A stretch of DNA of 64,000 bases from Rhizobium leguminosarum (GTDB lineage Bacteria > Pseudomonadota > Alphaproteobacteria > Rhizobiales > Rhizobiaceae), in contig NZ_MZMU01000019.1 in NCBI RefSeq assembly GCF_004123835.1, forward strand, positions 248,001 through 312,000, written 5' to 3'. Every line of letters starts with the position of its first letter. The stretch's first letter is position 1. The position numbers and the translations under genes were made by a program. Shown one piece after another: positions 36,388 through 45,808 of the stretch. Under the pieces are notes generated by a model, which saw only the letters and a program-made list of their open reading frames with translations, did no database searches and was not told where the DNA came from.

Positions 36388-39052
36388 CCCATTCATCTCC
36401 CTCGCCGCCCTCTTCTTCTGGCGAGCCTGTGTTCTGCGTGATCCAGACCTTGTTTGCGACCACTGTGATGGTGGTGCCGTCACCGCCATAGGGAAAGCTA
36501 ATGCCGAAAGTAGCAACAGGATCGGAAATCTCCTGGCGGTCGCGCGCCTTCAGACTGTGAACCATCAGCAGAGGTTTATTCCGCTCCGCACGGAAGTGAG
36601 CGTCGGAGGGTTCGCCTGAGCCACCCGCCCTAGCTGCTTGGTCCGCAGCTGCCGCTCGAGCGTTTTCCACCTGTCCTTCGGTCAGTCCCAGGCTTTCGTC
36701 TCCGCGGGATGCCACACGATCCTTGTTGAGGTGCCAACCTCTATCCTTCGGCTGGCCGTTGCCGACCTTGCGGAGCTGATGCTTCAGGCGGTACGGCTGA
36801 TCTCCACCTTCCCCGCCTGTAGGCGAGATCAACAGGACATCGCCATGCGGATACTGTCTGGAGATGGCGTGCAGATACTCGATTGCGATTTCTTTCTCCT
36901 GCTGCCACTGGTCATGCGTCTCAAAATGAAGAAGGAAATCCTCAAGTGCTTTGACTGGCACATCACGAGCAATCAAACCCTTCCTCGTGTTCTCAAGAGT
37001 GCCATCAAAGCCGCGTTTCCAGAATTCCTCGATCAACGCAAAGTTCTTCTTGTTCACAGTATCATCGATCGAGACGGTATAAGCTTCCCGCAAGCAACCT
37101 GCGAGGCTCTGCTCGAAAGTGACTTCCGTTCCAGACCGCATCTTGTTCCTGGCAGTGATAAGCAGGCTGTCCGGATGTTTCATGACATAGAGACCGAAGT
37201 CTTTCGGGCTCTTCTTCAGCTGCCGCATCCTGTAAATCTGTTCCATCAACTCGCCGGAGGAGCGGGCAATGTGTGCGTACCAGTTGATAGAGTCCTGCGA
37301 GAGATAGACGCGGCACAAATCCTCGAAATTTGGTCTATACCCAAACCAGCGCCCCATCTGCATCAGCGTATCGTACATCTTGGTGTTGCGGTACATGTAG
37401 CTGATGGTCAAACCCTCGATCGTGAGCCCTCGGGACAAGCTCAGGCCGCCGATGGCAATGGCGGTTAACCCAACTCCTTCTTTCTCATATTTACCGAAAT
37501 TCAGGTCGTCTTCGCTCTTGCTGTTGATAACGTAGAGGTGAAGATTTTCGAACACGCCGTTCAGTTCAGCCTTTACCTGCTCCCAACTGCAGCCAACAGA
37601 GAAAAACTCCTCATCATAGGCGGCTTTCAGCTGCTGCATGTAGACGTTGGATGATGATGTTGTCTCCGGCATCATGTAATTTGCCTTGACAGCTTCCCGT
37701 ATTTTCCTTTCGCGCAGGCTGATAAGATCGCGTACCGCCTTTTGGATCGGTACAAATCGGGAGACATTGACCATCATCGAGCAATGTTTCTTCCGCTGTC
37801 CCCGAAGGTTGCGGATTGCCCGGGCAATCAAGAACTGATTCAGCGCTCGGTAAAGGCTCGGCGGCAGGTCGGATACGCTGTCTTCTCTCCTATGCGAAAA
37901 CGGAAGCAAGTCCTCGCAGTCCGTAATCGTCTCAACGATTGTATCGCTCGTCGCGTCGTTTAGGAAAACCTTCTCCGCTCCAAAGTAGGTATTCGGCGCA
38001 TCCAAGCAGTAGATGAAGTCACGCGGAAAAAGCTCCTCACGCACTTTTTCGTCGTATGCGTCAGGATCAATGAAGATGTTCGCGAACGGAGTTGCTGTGT
38101 AGCCGACATAGCAGGACTTGGCGAAAAGGTTCAGGATATTTCTGATTTCGGCGTTGGTCCGAGTGGGATTTACATCCTCCTTGTTCGTGTTAACAGAAGC
38201 GTTGTCGGCCTCATCGTCGATCATCAGCATCGGAACATCCGATATCAACCCGTCGCCGGTCGCGTTAAGCTCCCTCAGCCATTTGTAAAGAGCTGTCAGC
38301 GTGGTGACGTTCTTCTTGATAATGAGGATAATTGGCTTGCTGAAGTCATTGATCTTCCAGCCGCTCTTTTCCGCAGTATTCTTGTTGAAGTCTCCATCAA
38401 CGGTCGTCAGCGTTGCAGGATGCGGGTAACCCGGATTGAGGCCCACGCCGATATTTTTCCTGTCTGCCGGATCGCTTGATCGGCCGATGAAGGCTTCATC
38501 TATACGCTCCTGGGTTTGCTTGCGCAGGTTGTTGTGAATGCCGGCGATTACGATGATAAATTTGTAGCCTGCGTCTGCAGCCTTTGCGATCAACCCAGTA
38601 TAGTTTGCTGTCTTGCCGGACTGGACATGCCCGATCACCAAGCCCCGGCGATCCCAACTGCCTTCCTCCTGCGGATTCTGCAGAAGCGCCAGAATCTTTC
38701 CTGTCACATCACTCAGGGACTGCACCATGGGATCCGCCCAGCCATCCTGCTGGAGAAAACCTTCGTAAGCGTTCGAGTGGACCCATTTTATATCTTCACG
38801 CTTCCGTACCCACTGGTCGTCGTGCGTTGTGTTTGGGTCAACAAGGGAAACGCCGGCACTCATCTTCGTTACAACCGAGGTGAGAGCCTCGTTGACGACA
38901 TCTTGCAGATCGCCTGCGTAATTGAAGAACGGCGCCATCTGCTTTGCCAGAGCTTCCACGTCTTCAAGCGTCGGAACCTGCTCGCGGTTTGAAAGTGCCG
39001 CGATAAGTCCGTTTCTGAAGTTCTTCTCTTGGGCGCTGGTTTCACCGCTCAT
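36380..39052 (-). CDS. Z1 domain protein (SF2-type ATPase)
   Basis: An 890-residue protein with Walker A GHVQSGKTA at 141-149 and Walker B MLMIDDEAD at 275-283, as in superfamily-2 helicases. The middle carries the Z1 domain (LSLSRGLTIEGLTISYMYRNT and WFGYRPNFEDLCRVYLS), which defines this family of defence-associated ATPases. The C-terminus is Glu/Gly-rich and acidic. It overlaps the MORC-like ATPase gene as ATGA. It probably couples ATP hydrolysis to DNA translocation for the nuclease. Confidence 0.88.
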   Translation of the reverse strand: MSGETSAQEKNFRNGLIAALSNREQVPTLEDVEALAKQMAPFFNYAGDLQDVVNEALTSVVTKMSAGVSLVDPNTTHDDQWVRKREDIKWVHSNAYEGFLQQDGWADPMVQSLSDVTGKILALLQNPQEEGSWDRRGLVIGHVQSGKTANYTGLIAKAADAGYKFIIVIAGIHNNLRKQTQERIDEAFIGRSSDPADRKNIGVGLNPGYPHPATLTTVDGDFNKNTAEKSGWKINDFSKPIILIIKKNVTTLTALYKWLRELNATGDGLISDVPMLMIDDEADNASVNTNKEDVNPTRTNAEIRNILNLFAKSCYVGYTATPFANIFIDPDAYDEKVREELFPRDFIYCLDAPNTYFGAEKVFLNDATSDTIVETITDCEDLLPFSHRREDSVSDLPPSLYRALNQFLIARAIRNLRGQRKKHCSMMVNVSRFVPIQKAVRDLISLRERKIREAVKANYMMPETTSSSNVYMQQLKAAYDEEFFSVGCSWEQVKAELNGVFENLHLYVINSKSEDDLNFGKYEKEGVGLTAIAIGGLSLSRGLTIEGLTISYMYRNTKMYDTLMQMGRWFGYRPNFEDLCRVYLSQDSINWYAHIARSSGELMEQIYRMRQLKKSPKDFGLYVMKHPDSLLITARNKMRSGTEVTFEQSLAGCLREAYTVSIDDTVNKKNFALIEEFWKRGFDGTLENTRKGLIARDVPVKALEDFLLHFETHDQWQQEKEIAIEYLHAISRQYPHGDVLLISPTGGEGGDQPYRLKHQLRKVGNGQPKDRGWHLNKDRVASRGDESLGLTEGQVENARAAAADQAARAGGSGEPSDAHFRAERNKPLLMVHSLKARDRQEISDPVATFGISFPYGGDGTTITVVANKVWITQNTGSPEEEGGEGDEWDD

Positions 39053-40527
39053 GCAAATGCCTCTCTCGTGAATTTTTCTGCCGTCTCCATCTGGTTGTCG
39101 AACAGTCGCGTTGATCGGACAATCTGGAGGAACGCTTTGGGATCGCCCGGCCCGTCGCCGAACAACGCGCTGCGAAGACTTTTCAGGCGCTCAATGACTT
39201 CTTTTTCACCAAGAGCCGCTTGGACCATCTCGCGCGGATTGGTGGAATAGTCTGAATAAATCATCTCAACCGGCAGCGAAGCACCGATAGATTCGAGTAG
39301 AACATGCAGGGAACGGATATCCTCCTGTGGCAACCGGGCATCTAGGGATTGGACGAGTGGGTGCTGCATGTTCACGGCGAAGCGGATACCGCCGTGATCG
39401 GCATAGCGCTCCCAGATTGGCGCCCGCGTTTCCTGAAACAGCTTCTGGCCGCGCCCGCGATGAACGATAACGCTGCGCGCGGTTATCTTCGCAATGATCT
39501 GCCGAAGACGTTCCCTTACGATGTGAGGCGGCCGTGCTCGTGACTTCTTGATATCAATGGTCCAGTCCTCATCGAGACTGTTCGGGAAATCAATCTGAAC
39601 CCTAGCAAGCTTGGTCGCCTCTCCTTTCGGCACAAGGCGGAACCAGTCACCCCATGCCATCAAACGAGCGTTGCGGTAGATGTAGGCCCCCTGATTAGAG
39701 ATGAAGTCGCTCCGGTCCTGATAGTAATCGTATTCCGAAGCGGACAATCGATTGTGGTGCGGGAGAATATACGGCTGCATTTGAACAGCGTCGTCGCCGA
39801 TCCACACCGTTTCTTCGGGCAGCATCTGCGTCGCCGAATTATTCCGGCAGAATGGATCGAAGGCCGCTACAGGATGTCCATTTATCAGAATCGCAATTTT
39901 CTTACGCCCCTTGACATCGCCGGACAGGAAGCGGTGAAAGACCAGCGACAGATGACGATCGACAGCTGCGATCTTCTCGTTGACGATTTCGTCCCGCTTG
40001 TTTCCGGTCTCATCTTCGAAAAGCCGATCAAGATCGCGCCAGACAACAAGGGTGCCGGTTCCATCAATTGTTTCGATAAACGGCAGGCTGGATATCTCGG
40101 AAGGGTCAAGGATCGACATGTTCCAGTCATCTTCATCCTCGATCTTGGCAAGATCCCATTCGGCTGCGACTCTCTCCCCGTGCTGGCTGCTTGCGACCGT
40201 AAGCCTTTTGCATTGTGAAAAGGACGCCGTTTTCAATCCAAGCCCGAAACGACCCAAGTCTTTCGGGCTACGCTTCTGCTTGGGATCGGTCGAGCCATGG
40301 CGCATCGCTAGGATAACTTCGACCTCATTCATCCCCTTGCCGTTATCCGAGATTACGACAACCGGATCGGCCCGGCTGATATCGCAGAAAATCTGGATAA
40401 ACGTGGCATCAGCGGAAATACTGTTGTCGACCAGATCGGCGATGGCAGTTTCCAGGGAATATCCAAGATCTCTCAGTGATGCGGAGAGACAGGCCGCACT
40501 TGGTGGAAGATGGTGTGGTCTTGCCAT
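39049..40527 (-). CDS. GHKL ATPase, MORC/MutL-like
   Basis: A 492-residue protein with a GHKL (Hsp90-type) ATP-binding domain: ETAIADLVDNSI (Glu 27 region, Asn 35) binds Mg, DNGKGM at 61-66 and GRFGLGLKTAS at 92-102 close the nucleotide pocket. The domain order resembles bacterial MORC/MutL-like ATPases found with restriction-modification genes. The middle contains an S5-like region and a basic helical C-terminus. It is three bases from the vsr stop and coupled to the Z1 gene. Confidence 0.88.
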   Translation of the reverse strand: MARPHHLPPSAACLSASLRDLGYSLETAIADLVDNSISADATFIQIFCDISRADPVVVISDNGKGMNEVEVILAMRHGSTDPKQKRSPKDLGRFGLGLKTASFSQCKRLTVASSQHGERVAAEWDLAKIEDEDDWNMSILDPSEISSLPFIETIDGTGTLVVWRDLDRLFEDETGNKRDEIVNEKIAAVDRHLSLVFHRFLSGDVKGRKKIAILINGHPVAAFDPFCRNNSATQMLPEETVWIGDDAVQMQPYILPHHNRLSASEYDYYQDRSDFISNQGAYIYRNARLMAWGDWFRLVPKGEATKLARVQIDFPNSLDEDWTIDIKKSRARPPHIVRERLRQIIAKITARSVIVHRGRGQKLFQETRAPIWERYADHGGIRFAVNMQHPLVQSLDARLPQEDIRSLHVLLESIGASLPVEMIYSDYSTNPREMVQAALGEKEVIERLKSLRSALFGDGPGDPKAFLQIVRSTRLFDNQMETAEKFTREAFA

Positions 40528-40530
40528 TGA

Positions 40531-40947
40531 TCAGCCGCCTCTGATCGTTTCTGAAATCCGCAGTACAACATCGTCGCGATTTTCCTTCAGCTCGCACTCC
40601 CAAGCGGTTAACACCGTCCATCCCGCCTCTTCGAGTGCTTCGCGATTACGGATGTCCCGCTCAACGTTATCCTCGAATTTTTTTGTCCAGAATTCCGTTC
40701 GCGTGGATGGCATTGTTGCGTTTTTACAGGCGGAATGACGATGCCAGAAGCAGCCATGCACGAAAATCGCGACCCTGTATTTTGGAAGCACGATATCTGG
40801 CCGCCCGGGAAGGTCTTTGGAGTGCAGTCGAAAGCGGAACCCGGCCCGATGAAGCAGTGACCTCAAAAGCAGTTCCGGCTTGGTATTCCGGCTCCCGATC
40901 CGGGACATATTCCAGCTTCGGCGATCGGTCGAGATTGTATCGACCAT
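40531..40947 (-). CDS. vsr: Very-short-patch (Vsr) endonuclease
   Basis: A 138-residue protein that matches Vsr throughout: RSWNMSRIGSRNTKPE, LPGRPDIVLPKYRVAIFVHG, CFWHRHSACKNA (zinc ligands) and the FWTKKF...NVERD block. Vsr nicks at T:G mismatches that arise by deamination of 5-methylcytosine. Its one-base overlap with the methyltransferase gene fits this repair role. Within the larger operon it may also act as an additional nuclease. Confidence 0.95.
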   Translation of the reverse strand: MVDTISTDRRSWNMSRIGSRNTKPELLLRSLLHRAGFRFRLHSKDLPGRPDIVLPKYRVAIFVHGCFWHRHSACKNATMPSTRTEFWTKKFEDNVERDIRNREALEEAGWTVLTAWECELKENRDDVVLRISETIRGG

Positions 40948-42563
40948 TACCGCCCTCTCATCGAAGCTAAAACCTCGGCGACAATCTCGGCAATCTGTCT
41001 CGCAAGCTGCGGCGGGACGGCATTGCCAACCTGACGATACTGAGCCGTGCGCGGACCGGAGAAGAAGTAATTATCTGGGAAGGTCTGCAACCGCGCAGCC
41101 TCTCGGACAGTAAGACTGCGGCACTGAACAGGGTCGTAGTGGATGAAATAGTGTCCATCCTTTGAAATATGCGATGTGATTGTCGCGGAAGCCTGATTTG
41201 CAAGCTGAACTCTGAAACGGTCAGAGAACATCTTGCCGGTACGGCCCAGTTCCACGTTCTGATGATCGGGAAGCAGCCCCTCAGGAAAGTCAGCCAGCTT
41301 CGGGCTGCGCCCTGTCTTCTGCGCGAACATCGCAGCATAGAGGTAGCGGCGAAGGTCTGATGCCATATGGCTTCGAGCTTCGTGTGATGTCAGAACACCA
41401 AGACGTTCGTCGTATAAACTTTTAAGAACAGGATGGTTGGGACTACGCACAACGTAACGCGAAGATGAGATCGCTTTGGGTGAGCGGGTATTGATCAGGC
41501 TGTCCAAGCTCAGGCTGTCTGCCATCTCTGCAGCATAATCAGCGCCGTTCAACTGACGACGTATATTCATTTTCGAAATTATATGCAGCTCTGAGAGCCA
41601 CGCTTCGAAGGAGTCTTTTTCTCTTGAGAGGGCGCTGCGTATCGAAGGAAGCGAACCTATCGTATCTTTGACAGTAGGCGCTTCCAGCTTTTCAAGCGTT
41701 CTCGGCCGAACCTTCAAATCGCTACGGATGCCTACAATAAACATGCGATGGCGGGCCTGAGGGATACCGTATTCCTCTGCTTTTACGACGAACAGTCGTG
41801 GATCAACCTCACCATCGGCCACGCCTTCTTCCGACAGAGAATACAGCCTGTAAGTCAGGTCTTTAGGAGCGCCCTTAATAGCGCTGCCCGGTCGCATCAG
41901 GTCCTGAACAATCCTGTTTATCGCCGATTTGCCTTCGATTGTGGCTGAAAGCAGTCCTTTTACATTCTCCATGACAAAGACCGGCGGACGATGATCAACG
42001 ATAATTCTCAGATATTCGAGATACAGTGTATGTCTCTCGTCCTGCTCGAAATCCGGCTTGCTCATCATTCTTGATCGACCGACCAGTGAATAGGCTTGGC
42101 AGGGCGGTCCGCCTACCAAGGCCCACTTTTCCGAAGCTCCAAGCTTTTCGGAAATCAGAGTTTTAACGTTGGAATGAGAGGATGGACCCAGAGTGATTTG
42201 CAGCGCACTTTGCCGCGCTTCATTGTGGGCTGCCGGATACAGAGAAAACAGATTGTCGAGCGTTATGCGCCCAGACAAAAAATCATAGTATTCTTCCGGT
42301 GCTTCACCTTCAGGAAAATGCCTGAAGAAGTGACGCAGTAAAAGCGTCTGATGAGAGGAATCGTCCTTCTCGATGGAGATCACGCTTCTGAACTGCGCCC
42401 TTCCATCAGCGACCTGTGCAGATGCAAATCCCTCGCCCAAACCACCGGGGCCGGCGAAAAGATCAATCACCGGATACGTTGCACCGCGCGTTGAGCGCTT
42501 GGCTTTTTGATCTGATTCAAAGGTAGCCTGTGTCACTGACTGGTGGTCAGCCTGCAATAACAT
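40947..42563 (-). CDS. dcm: DNA (cytosine-5) methyltransferase
   Basis: Starting at ATG 42563 the protein has 538 residues. C5-methyltransferase motifs are in order: I DLFAGPGGLGEGF (about residue 34), IV GGPPCQAYS with catalytic Cys 155, VI VFVMENVKG, VIII QARHRMFIVG, and X QYRQVGNAVPP near the C-terminus. The long segment between VIII and X is the target-recognition domain. A further in-frame ATG at 42644 is possible, and neither start has a strong ribosome binding site. It is the first gene of the six-gene operon and presumably protects host DNA. The recognised sequence is unknown. Confidence 0.92.
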   Translation of the reverse strand: MLLQADHQSVTQATFESDQKAKRSTRGATYPVIDLFAGPGGLGEGFASAQVADGRAQFRSVISIEKDDSSHQTLLLRHFFRHFPEGEAPEEYYDFLSGRITLDNLFSLYPAAHNEARQSALQITLGPSSHSNVKTLISEKLGASEKWALVGGPPCQAYSLVGRSRMMSKPDFEQDERHTLYLEYLRIIVDHRPPVFVMENVKGLLSATIEGKSAINRIVQDLMRPGSAIKGAPKDLTYRLYSLSEEGVADGEVDPRLFVVKAEEYGIPQARHRMFIVGIRSDLKVRPRTLEKLEAPTVKDTIGSLPSIRSALSREKDSFEAWLSELHIISKMNIRRQLNGADYAAEMADSLSLDSLINTRSPKAISSSRYVVRSPNHPVLKSLYDERLGVLTSHEARSHMASDLRRYLYAAMFAQKTGRSPKLADFPEGLLPDHQNVELGRTGKMFSDRFRVQLANQASATITSHISKDGHYFIHYDPVQCRSLTVREAARLQTFPDNYFFSGPRTAQYRQVGNAVPPQLARQIAEIVAEVLASMRGR

Positions 42564-43038
42564 TATAAACCGTTCACTTTCAATGATTGTTACCGGGCTA
42601 CCTGCACGTCCCGGGAATGAATCGACTACCCGGCAGGCAGGCATTTTAGTCAGTTCGACAATCGGCGCAATGCATTGTGCACCGTATCGGCCACCTTTAC
42701 TTGTATTGTGTCGTAGCAAACACAGCCACTAAACGCGATCATCAAGCAACTTGAATTGCTAATATTTAGAGCTTGTTGGACCTCGGCCATTAAGCGCCTG
42801 TATGCGTTCTGCCTCGGTCGCCGTCAGCCGGCAACTTCAACCGACCGAGAGCTTGTTTAAAGACGCGCGAATAGAAAATGGCGCACCCGACATGCGCCAT
42901 TTGTTTTTCTGGGGATATCCAGCTGGTTCCGCGTAAGTCTTGTAGCATAAGCATTTTTCCCTCTTTCATAGTCCAGAGCGTTCCGTTAATGTTCCATGGC
43001 TTCCGAGGTTTATTGGGGGAAGGGAAGGGGGAAGGGCT
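42564..43038. promoter_or_regulatory. Divergent region between defence operon and integrase
   Basis: Non-coding. It contains an eight-base inverted repeat (CTCGGTCG at 42,813, CGACCGAG at 42,842), a direct repeat AGAGCTTGTT at 42,768 and 42,847, and a terminator at 42,876. The prophage attachment site probably lies here, because integrase genes of this type usually lie next to it. No tRNA is visible. Promoters of dcm and the integrase must also be here. Confidence 0.4.
42876..42908 (+). terminator. Rho-independent terminator upstream of the integrase
   Basis: AAATGGCGCA (42,876-42,885) pairs perfectly with TGCGCCATTT (42,893-42,902) over a seven-base loop, followed by GTTTTTC. The T run is on the plus strand, so it ends transcription from the left. 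No plus-strand gene ends nearby, so it may insulate the integrase or be left over from the original insertion site. Confidence 0.7.
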
Positions 43039-44235
43039 TTGACGTCACTCAATCGCAGGCCAGCGAAAACGTTGACCGCACAGTTTGTAAAGAACGCTTC
43101 GACGCCGGGTAAATACTTCGATGGGCATGGCCTTTTTCTTCGCGTCGATGACGGCGGCGGTCGCTATTGGGTCCAGCGCATTGTCATCCGCGGCAAGCGC
43201 CGTGAAATCGGGTTGGGTCCAGCGTCACTGATCACCCTATCTGAAGCTCGGGCGGCAGCGATCGAAAACCGCAGGTCGGCAAGGTCCGGTGGCGATCCAA
43301 TCGCAGACAAGAAACAGGCAAGTGCGATCCTCACTTTCAAGGAAGCGGCGCAGCGCGTGCATGTCGAGCTGTCGCCCACCTGGAAAAATCCCAAGGATCG
43401 GGCGGCTTTCCTTGCTACTTTGGAAAGGTATGCATTTGGCACGTTAGGCACGGTTCTGGTGTCGGAGGTCACGAGCTCAGATATCCGCAAGGTCATCCTC
43501 GGTGCCCGGAAGGTGGCGCCAGAAGTCGCCCGCAAGCTGACGTTTCGGATCTCGGCCGTGTTTAAGTGGGCTATCGCCGAGGGCATGCGAGCGGACAATC
43601 CAGCTCTCGCCGGCGCACTTGCCTTGCCGAAGCAGGAGAAAAGCAAGGGCCAGCGCAAGGCATTGCCCTACGAGGAAATCAACGGCTTTATGGCCGCTGT
43701 GTCTGCTAGCGCTGCGACACAGGCCACAAAACTTGCGATCGAATTGGTAGTCCTCTCGGCCTGTCGATCAGGTGAAGTGCGCGGCGCGGTATGGCCGGAG
43801 TTCGATCTCGACGCGAAGGTCTGGACCATCCCGGCCGAGCGCATGAAAATGAACCGCGAGCATCGCGTTCCCCTTACCGCTCGCGCCCTGCAGATCCTCG
43901 AAGAGGCAAAGAAGCTCGACGATGGCAGCGGGCTTGTGTTCCCTGGTACGAAGGAAGGAAAGCAGCTTTCCGACATGACACTGTCGAAGCTAGTCAAAGA
44001 GTTGGGCTATGCGGTCGATGTTCATGGCTTTAGAGCTTCGTTCCGCACGTGGGCGCAGGAGCGAACGAATTTTCCTCGCGAGATCGCCGAGGCTGCACTT
44101 GCGCACGTGTCAGGTGACGCTGTCGAACGAGCTTACGCAAGATCGGATGTATTTCAGAAGAGGCGAAAAATGATGGATGCGTGGGCGGCATACGTCGCCG
44201 GAACCCGCGGAGACAACTTGGTCAGGATTGGATGA
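43039..44235 (+). CDS. Tyrosine-type site-specific integrase
   Basis: A 398-residue P4-type integrase with an N-terminal DUF4102 arm-binding domain (FVKNASTPGKYFDGHGLFLRV and GLGPASLITLSEAR), core-binding domain, and a catalytic domain with Arg 243 (ACRSGEVRG), HGFR at 329-332, AHVSG with His 356, and the nucleophile Tyr 366. The TTG start at 43039 follows GGGGAAGGGC. It is the first gene of the rightward prophage. It overlaps the next gene as ATGA. Confidence 0.93.
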   Translation: MTSLNRRPAKTLTAQFVKNASTPGKYFDGHGLFLRVDDGGGRYWVQRIVIRGKRREIGLGPASLITLSEARAAAIENRRSARSGGDPIADKKQASAILTFKEAAQRVHVELSPTWKNPKDRAAFLATLERYAFGTLGTVLVSEVTSSDIRKVILGARKVAPEVARKLTFRISAVFKWAIAEGMRADNPALAGALALPKQEKSKGQRKALPYEEINGFMAAVSASAATQATKLAIELVVLSACRSGEVRGAVWPEFDLDAKVWTIPAERMKMNREHRVPLTARALQILEEAKKLDDGSGLVFPGTKEGKQLSDMTLSKLVKELGYAVDVHGFRASFRTWAQERTNFPREIAEAALAHVSGDAVERAYARSDVFQKRRKMMDAWAAYVAGTRGDNLVRIG

Positions 44236-45212
44236 TGGATTACAAACAGGCTGTTCGCAAAACCATCGTTACGGAGTGCAAAATATCTCACAAAAAGCCC
44301 GGCGATCCAATGTATCCGGGGTGGGCCCCTGAGGATGACCAGAAAGACGCATGGGTCGTCTGGATCACAACGCGTTCGGGGCTATTGCCTGCGACTTTGG
44401 GCATGAAAATATTCAAATCAAAGGCTGATGCTGAAGATTTCGTCGCAGAGTTTCCTGTTGGAAAGGAAATTCCCCAGAACGTTAAATGGATTGGACAGGA
44501 GGAGCGGCGCCTGGGACACATCCGCGACTCGATAAACAGAAAGGACGTGCCGCGTGCTGGCACGGGGGACGAGGATTCGCCCTTGGCTTTCGGCGTCCTA
44601 ATTGACGCAGGTCTAGAAACCTGGCGGTCAGGGGTATCACCGTTGGTGAGAGATAGTCTTGGACGCCGTCGCATCGGAGAGCTGAAAAACACGTTCGGTG
44701 AGAATTGGACAGTGGCTGCCGTGTTCGAATATTGCTGGATCAATCTCCCTCCATCATCGCCGGCCTACATCGCAGCGCTCTATAAATTTCACTGGTACAT
44801 CACCCAGGACGAGTTTGCCGCCGGTTATCTTTGGCGCGATCTTGAAATGCTTATTCATGGAGTTGAGTCCGCGGCTGTCACCTCGATGGAAAGAGCTAAG
44901 AGAGCCGGCGCTGCCGGAAGCGAGAGGTCCGCGCAGAACCGCCAAAAGCGCCAGTTGGCGCTCATCGCAGAAATGGAGCGCTTCGCAGCTCGAAACCCAG
45001 ACATGGTGAAGTTAGGGCCCGACGCAGTCGTGAGTTTGGTTATCGAGGCCTGCGCCGAAAAGGAACCTACGCTTTGGAGACAAGGGCGGGGTCAGGTGAA
45101 TGAGTATCTCGGTGAGATCCGTAGAGGAGAGGCTGGAGAAGAGCTAAGGGCTCGGTTTGAGGCGTTGTTTGGAGTGAAACCGCCTAAGCGGTTACGCCGA
45201 TTACGACAATAG
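44232..45212 (+). CDS. Prophage protein of unknown function
   Basis: The ATG at 44232 overlaps the integrase stop as ATGA and gives about 326 residues. The second half is strongly charged and helical, rich in Arg, Glu and Lys. No domain is recognised. Coupling with the integrase suggests a role in early prophage functions or excision, but nothing in the sequence proves it. Confidence 0.7.
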   Translation: MMDYKQAVRKTIVTECKISHKKPGDPMYPGWAPEDDQKDAWVVWITTRSGLLPATLGMKIFKSKADAEDFVAEFPVGKEIPQNVKWIGQEERRLGHIRDSINRKDVPRAGTGDEDSPLAFGVLIDAGLETWRSGVSPLVRDSLGRRRIGELKNTFGENWTVAAVFEYCWINLPPSSPAYIAALYKFHWYITQDEFAAGYLWRDLEMLIHGVESAAVTSMERAKRAGAAGSERSAQNRQKRQLALIAEMERFAARNPDMVKLGPDAVVSLVIEACAEKEPTLWRQGRGQVNEYLGEIRRGEAGEELRARFEALFGVKPPKRLRRLRQ

Positions 45213-45267
45213 TCCAGGCGGATTATTTATATTTCGGATGCGGCCTAAGCTGCTAATGATAAACATC

Positions 45268-45280
45268 AAATGCGCCTATG
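45268..45280. promoter_or_regulatory. Small palindrome, possible operator
   Basis: GCGCC-TAT-GGCGC is a short perfect inverted repeat in the gap before the AlpA-like gene. It could be a binding site for that regulator or simply a hairpin. The location is the only support. Confidence 0.3.
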
Positions 45281-45361
45281 GCGCCAATTTTCGATATTCC
45301 ATTAAGTGGGAAATCACAGCAAGTTCCAAGCATGTTCAACGCCCTCCAAAAGGAGCTAGGC

Positions 45362-45556
45362 ATGCTTGAGAAGCACCTGAGACTACCTGCCGTAATAGAC
45401 ATTACCGGCCTTAGCCGTAGCACTATTTATGCGATGATGAGCCAGGGCGAGTTTCCTCGTCCAGTAGCGCTCGGCAAGCGCCTGGTCGCTTGGCCAGAGA
45501 GCGTGATCGCCAAGTTTTTGCGAGAGCGCGCCACAGCAACTCAAGTCGCTGCTTGA
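45362..45556 (+). CDS. AlpA-like excisionase/regulator
   Basis: With the ATG at 45362 (AGGAG six bases upstream) the protein has 64 residues, the usual length for AlpA. RLPAVIDITGLSRSTIYAMM and SQGEFPRPVALGKRLVAWPE are the classic AlpA/MerR-like winged helix signature. AlpA-type proteins control prophage integrase genes and excision. The longer frame from 45278 lacks support. It is close to the integrase, as expected. Confidence 0.87.
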   Translation: MLEKHLRLPAVIDITGLSRSTIYAMMSQGEFPRPVALGKRLVAWPESVIAKFLRERATATQVAA

Positions 45557-45565
45557 GATCGTTGC

Positions 45566-45808
45566 ATGTTGACCGCCAGCACCGAAGAGCAGATCGAGGC
45601 GTGGGATCGTTACGCTGACGCCAAGCGCCGCGCCGATAAAACACTGCTGATCGAGGATGGACTTGCCGCGATCCGTGCGTGGAAGGAGTTCGCGAACCTC
45701 TTCCTACCTGAGTGTCGGCAACTGCCGCTAACGCCGCCGCGACCGACGAAGGTGACGACATTCCCGATTCACAAGACTAGGCCGCCGGGAGGGCAGACCA
45801 CTCGATGA
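45566..45808 (+). CDS. Small prophage protein
   Basis: An 80-residue protein, N-terminally helical and C-terminally proline-rich. It starts nine bases after the AlpA-like stop and overlaps the next gene as ATGA. No family recognised. It belongs to the early prophage operon. Confidence 0.6.
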   Translation: MLTASTEEQIEAWDRYADAKRRADKTLLIEDGLAAIRAWKEFANLFLPECRQLPLTPPRPTKVTTFPIHKTRPPGGQTTR

